DNA of 64,000 nucleotides, taken from assembly GCA_942490895.1 (NCBI GenBank), contig CALNZC010000010.1:1-64000 (forward strand), given 5' to 3'. The notes under the pieces are model-generated. The model searched no databases and had not been told where the DNA came from. It saw only the letters and a program-made list of their open reading frames with translations. Every line of letters begins with the position of its first letter. Position 1 is the stretch's first letter. Of this stretch, positions 61,069 to 64,000 are shown piece after piece. The position numbers and the translations under genes are program-made. The DNA is from JAGNXB01 sp942490895 (lineage in GTDB: Bacteria; Bacteroidota; Bacteroidia; Chitinophagales; Saprospiraceae).

Positions 61069-62448
61069 TCACTCTCCATGCTTCACCTTGAAGCCCTTCA
61101 CCATCCAGCTCTTCGCCAGGATGAGGGCCACCGGACTGATCATCGCAATTCCACCGTAGATCAGCCACATCTGCTCGGTGTTCAATCCCTCGATCGGGGT
61201 ATCATCCGGACAGTAGTTCATCAGGAACCAACCGGCATACAGACTGGTCACCACCTTGGTCAGGAACCAGGGGAATTGACCCAAACCCATATAGATCCCC
61301 GTCATGTCTTTGGGGGCGATCTCTGCTACCCACTGCAGGAAACGAGGCTGCCACATCGCTTCTCCTAAAGTCATGATGAACAGAAAGGCAAAGAGAGTGG
61401 AAATATGTGGCCCCGTCGCCAGAATAAATGGAGACAGCCCCATGATCAGGGTCCCCAGGATCATCATCTTGTACGTATCCTGTTTGGCGGTGTACGTCGC
61501 GACAATCGGCGTCAGAATGAAGATGAGCAGGGGATTGAAATTGACGAAGAATTCAAAGTTATCCTGGACGATCCCTGAAAATGCACGCTCGCAATATTGG
61601 GGAATGGTCAGCCAGTTGTGGGCAAACAAGGTTTGCACCGGGATCAGAATGAAAATAAAGAACATAAACCGCGAATCCCGGATGGGAAAATTCCGGATGT
61701 AATGCATGATCTGCTCCTTCAACGGCTTCTTCTCTTCTAATTCCACTTCTTCAACTTCATTACCGCTCTCCCGCTCTGCTTCTGCGATCGCCTTCTTCGT
61801 AATAAACCAGGCGATCACGCCCAGACCGATCACGGTGATGATCGAATACATCCAAAATGTACCCGTGATCCCGAAGGCCTTCCGGACTGGAGGGGATACG
61901 ATTCCGGGAAGGAAAGCACCCAGATTCATCAACGCATATAACATGGCGTACCCCATGGCGGATGTCTCCGGCGTGGTGAATCGCTTCACAGCCGTATAAG
62001 CCGCCGGCTGGTAGATCCCATTCCCCAGGATCAGCCAGAAAATACCGGCCATGGCGATCAGGTGAACCGGCGACCACATCCCCTCTCCCCCGGCCAGATC
62101 CGGAGCCCAGGCAATGAGTACCCGCCCGATGAGCATAAAGACCAGGGCGATCAGCAAGGATTTGCGGACGCCAGCGAGGTCTACTGCCGCTCCGAGCACC
62201 AGCATGGCCAGGGTGATACCTGCTGTTAATACGCCCAACATCTGATCGGCGAGGATATCATTCAGGCCGACATATTCGTTAAAGTACATGGCCAACAGGC
62301 CCAGCATACCGAAATAGGCAAATCCTTCCAGCAAGTAGGACAGGTTGATTCCCCACAACGCCTTAGAGACTTTGAAGAGGTTCAGGAAGGGATCGATGAT
62401 CTCCTTCAAAGCGGCCTTCAGCTTACTATCAGATGGATTTGCACTCAT
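61069..62448 (-). CDS. MFS transporter, POT (peptide transporter)-like
   Basis: This is a 459-residue inner-membrane protein with about 12-14 membrane segments. The first helix region SYLLEGFAYFGMLGLLAMYF resembles the ExxERFSYYG motif of proton-dependent oligopeptide transporters, with the acidic residue kept but the second E/R pair changed. A charged cytoplasmic loop (AEAERESGNEVEEVELEEKK) splits the two halves. Substrate is unknown; peptide uptake is a family-based guess. ATG at 62448 (MSANPSDSKLK) is preferred over 62490. It is divergent from the lipoprotein gene at 62677. Confidence 0.85.
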   Translation of the reverse strand: MSANPSDSKLKAALKEIIDPFLNLFKVSKALWGINLSYLLEGFAYFGMLGLLAMYFNEYVGLNDILADQMLGVLTAGITLAMLVLGAAVDLAGVRKSLLIALVFMLIGRVLIAWAPDLAGGEGMWSPVHLIAMAGIFWLILGNGIYQPAAYTAVKRFTTPETSAMGYAMLYALMNLGAFLPGIVSPPVRKAFGITGTFWMYSIITVIGLGVIAWFITKKAIAEAERESGNEVEEVELEEKKPLKEQIMHYIRNFPIRDSRFMFFIFILIPVQTLFAHNWLTIPQYCERAFSGIVQDNFEFFVNFNPLLIFILTPIVATYTAKQDTYKMMILGTLIMGLSPFILATGPHISTLFAFLFIMTLGEAMWQPRFLQWVAEIAPKDMTGIYMGLGQFPWFLTKVVTSLYAGWFLMNYCPDDTPIEGLNTEQMWLIYGGIAMISPVALILAKSWMVKGFKVKHGE

Positions 62449-62676
62449 CGAGTTGTTGTTTTCAGCTGAAATATACCACCGATCAGTCAATTCTGGTCCT
62501 GAGGATGAAAACAGCCGACCGGACAGGATCTACTATTCCCGATTTCCTGATACGGTCCGGATCATCTTTCCGCTCATTTCGGCCAGGGCAAGCAACCGTC
62601 ACCTGTATCCGTGCTGAAGATCATTGCATCCGGTTACGACAGGAACGTATATTCGGTTTATCCAACCCCAACAACC

Positions 62677-63303
62677 ATGTGGACGTCACGCATCCTGATT
62701 TTGGCCTTGATCGGCATCCTGTCAGCAGGCTGCTCAAGAGTATATTACAGCCCCGAAGCCGTTCAGTTGTCCAAAACCCATGAATCCATTGCCATCCTGC
62801 CACCAAGCGTCTCCATCACCACCAACAAGAATATTGATCCGGAAACACTGCGCCAGCAGGAACGAAGTGAATCACTCAATTTCCAGAAGGAGATGGTGAG
62901 CTGGCTACTGATGCGCAAGGGGCAGTATCATGTTCGATTCACCATCCAGGATGTCACGACCACCAACGCTCTCCTCAACCGGGAGGAATATATTACCAAT
63001 AATGTCATGACCTCAAAAGAGATTTGCGAACGTCTGGGTGTCGATGCCGTGATCCATTCCAACTTTAACATGAACAAACCCATGTCGGATGGTGCTGCAG
63101 TTGTACTCGGTGTCTTTACAGGATTCTGGGCCACCACCAACGAGCTAAATATCTCCATGGACCTCTTTGACCGGCGCACCGATCAGATCATCTGGAACTA
63201 CCACAGGACCATGTCCGGCAGTGTCCTGTCCAGCGTCACCCGTATGATCGACGAACTGATGTATGATGCGTTTGGCCGGATGCCGTATATCAAAAAGAAA
63301 TAG
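62677..63303 (+). CDS. Putative lipoprotein, possibly GNA1162-like
   Basis: This is a 208-residue protein with signal MWTSRILILALIGILSAGC (lipobox SAGC). The mature part begins with a strand-helix pattern (ESIAILPPSVSITTNKN), has a long helix (QERSESLNFQKEMVSWLL), and then SKEICERLGVDAVIHSNFNM and ISMDLFDRRTDQIIWNY. The layout resembles outer-membrane lipoproteins of the GNA1162/CsgG-like group, which read a small alpha/beta fold. This assignment is tentative. ATG at 62677 is chosen for the lipobox. It is convergent with the methyltransferase; a 7-base hairpin CTGATTC/GAATCAG (63309-63337) lies between and over the other stop. Confidence 0.6.
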   Translation: MWTSRILILALIGILSAGCSRVYYSPEAVQLSKTHESIAILPPSVSITTNKNIDPETLRQQERSESLNFQKEMVSWLLMRKGQYHVRFTIQDVTTTNALLNREEYITNNVMTSKEICERLGVDAVIHSNFNMNKPMSDGAAVVLGVFTGFWATTNELNISMDLFDRRTDQIIWNYHRTMSGSVLSSVTRMIDELMYDAFGRMPYIKKK

Positions 63304-63326
63304 AACACCTGATTCAACCGGTTGGC

Positions 63327-63971
63327 TTACGAATCAGTGAGGCATTTGGAGGCAATCAGGACTTGATGCTCTTCCTGTTCGCCACCAGACCGTGTATACT
63401 GCACGGTGAACTGCTCCTGTACCCGAAACCCTTTCTCCTGCAGCAGTCGAACTACCTCATGAACCGGGTGGTAATAAAAGTAAGATCTATCTCCGGTGGG
63501 GCCGGACTGAAATCCTGAATCGCTCTCCTGCCCCGCCACAAAACTCAGGTAAAGCAAACCTTGTTCCTGCAGGATCCGGGCGCAATCCTCGAACAACTTT
63601 TTCCGATCTGTTGCAGATAGATAGGGCAAACAAAATCCGGCCACTATCCCTGCGTAGGTTCCATCCAGTTGATCCAGATGACGTGCATCCATCACCTGAA
63701 AAGAAGCCGATGGATTTAATTGCCGGGCCAGACGGATCATCCTGGGTGAGATATCAATTCCGGTGATGGAAAAGTCCGGCCGCTGACGAAGAAGGTAACG
63801 GGTGATATTACCCGGTCCACAGCCAATCTCCAGAATCTGTGGGCCACCCTCTGGCATGGCCGTACAGAACCGATCATAGGATTCATTGTACAGATCCAGA
63901 TCCATAAACAGGGACGCATACAGTTCTGCGATCTTGTCCCATGTCGCAAAGGTTTCCTGATACCGATCCAT
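63327..63971 (-). CDS. Class I SAM-dependent methyltransferase
   Basis: This is a 214-residue protein. Motif I LEIGCGPGN is at ~46-54, motif II ITGIDISPRM at ~69-78, then VMDARHLDQL and the post-II region YAGIVAGFCLPYLS. Fold and length fit small-molecule methyltransferases of the UbiE/Methyltransf type. The C-terminus (FTVQYTRSGGEQEEHQVLIA) is family-typical. The substrate cannot be told from the sequence. The gene is complete; only 29 bases separate its ATG from the window's right edge. Confidence 0.9.
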   Translation of the reverse strand: MDRYQETFATWDKIAELYASLFMDLDLYNESYDRFCTAMPEGGPQILEIGCGPGNITRYLLRQRPDFSITGIDISPRMIRLARQLNPSASFQVMDARHLDQLDGTYAGIVAGFCLPYLSATDRKKLFEDCARILQEQGLLYLSFVAGQESDSGFQSGPTGDRSYFYYHPVHEVVRLLQEKGFRVQEQFTVQYTRSGGEQEEHQVLIASKCLTDS

Positions 63972-64000
63972 AACGGGCTCAAGATATTCTATAAATTTTG

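Overview
This window looks like a chromosomal contig from a Bacteroidota bacterium, most likely a member of the Saprospiria. The evidence is threefold. Secreted proteins end in type IX secretion (T9SS) type A or type B sorting domains. Several genes are preceded by the Bacteroidota promoter pattern (TTTG, about 20 bases, TAnnTTTG), with little Shine-Dalgarno signal. There are also very long HYR-like and PKD-like repeat proteins of the kind common in Saprospiraceae. The first ~620 bases look like a damaged contig edge, so the organism assignment rests on the rest of the window.

Layout. 1-19170 (minus strand) is one giant surface-protein gene, at least 18.5 kb, now read as six pieces because of small indels inside its repeats. 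It has a signal peptide, an N-terminal region with jelly-roll-like, PKD-like and other domains that includes a 1,356-bp direct duplication, then about 5 + 17 + 36 HYR-like domains of three classes. 19171-20148 is a long intergenic stretch with a possible structured RNA. 20149-24722 is core: a STAS-domain protein (divergent), then clpC, infC, rpmI and rplT, closed by a palindromic terminator. 24806-27358 is a secreted Asp-box propeller protein. 27508-33103 holds a nuclease-helicase fusion, queE, a Smr-domain protein and a YegP-family protein. 33118-42490 holds two large T9SS cargo proteins, a cysteine-rich CHU_C-type protein and a metalloprotease with PKD domains, each with its own promoter. 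42753-52007 holds a large unknown secreted protein, ruvB, a small lipoprotein gene, an IscA-type Fe-S protein, a DUF7935-like membrane protein, a 5'-nucleotidase split over two genes, and dnaA.

52017-52560 has a textbook promoter, tRNA-Ser(GCT), tRNA-Pro(TGG) with a terminator, and two tandem 137-bp units carrying tRNA-Pro remnants whose anticodon arm is exchanged for another hairpin. 52833-60524 is accessory in character: two T9SS cargo proteins, an internally shortened tail-collar protein, two genes each broken by one frameshift, and a lipoprotein. 61069-63971 has a POT-like MFS transporter, a lipoprotein and a methyltransferase.

Functionally the window mixes housekeeping genes (translation, Clp proteolysis, replication initiation, Holliday-junction processing, queuosine synthesis, Fe-S assembly) with an unusually heavy load of exported adhesin and protease genes that would share the T9SS export route. 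No CRISPR array, rRNA, complete mobile element or convincing replication origin was found.
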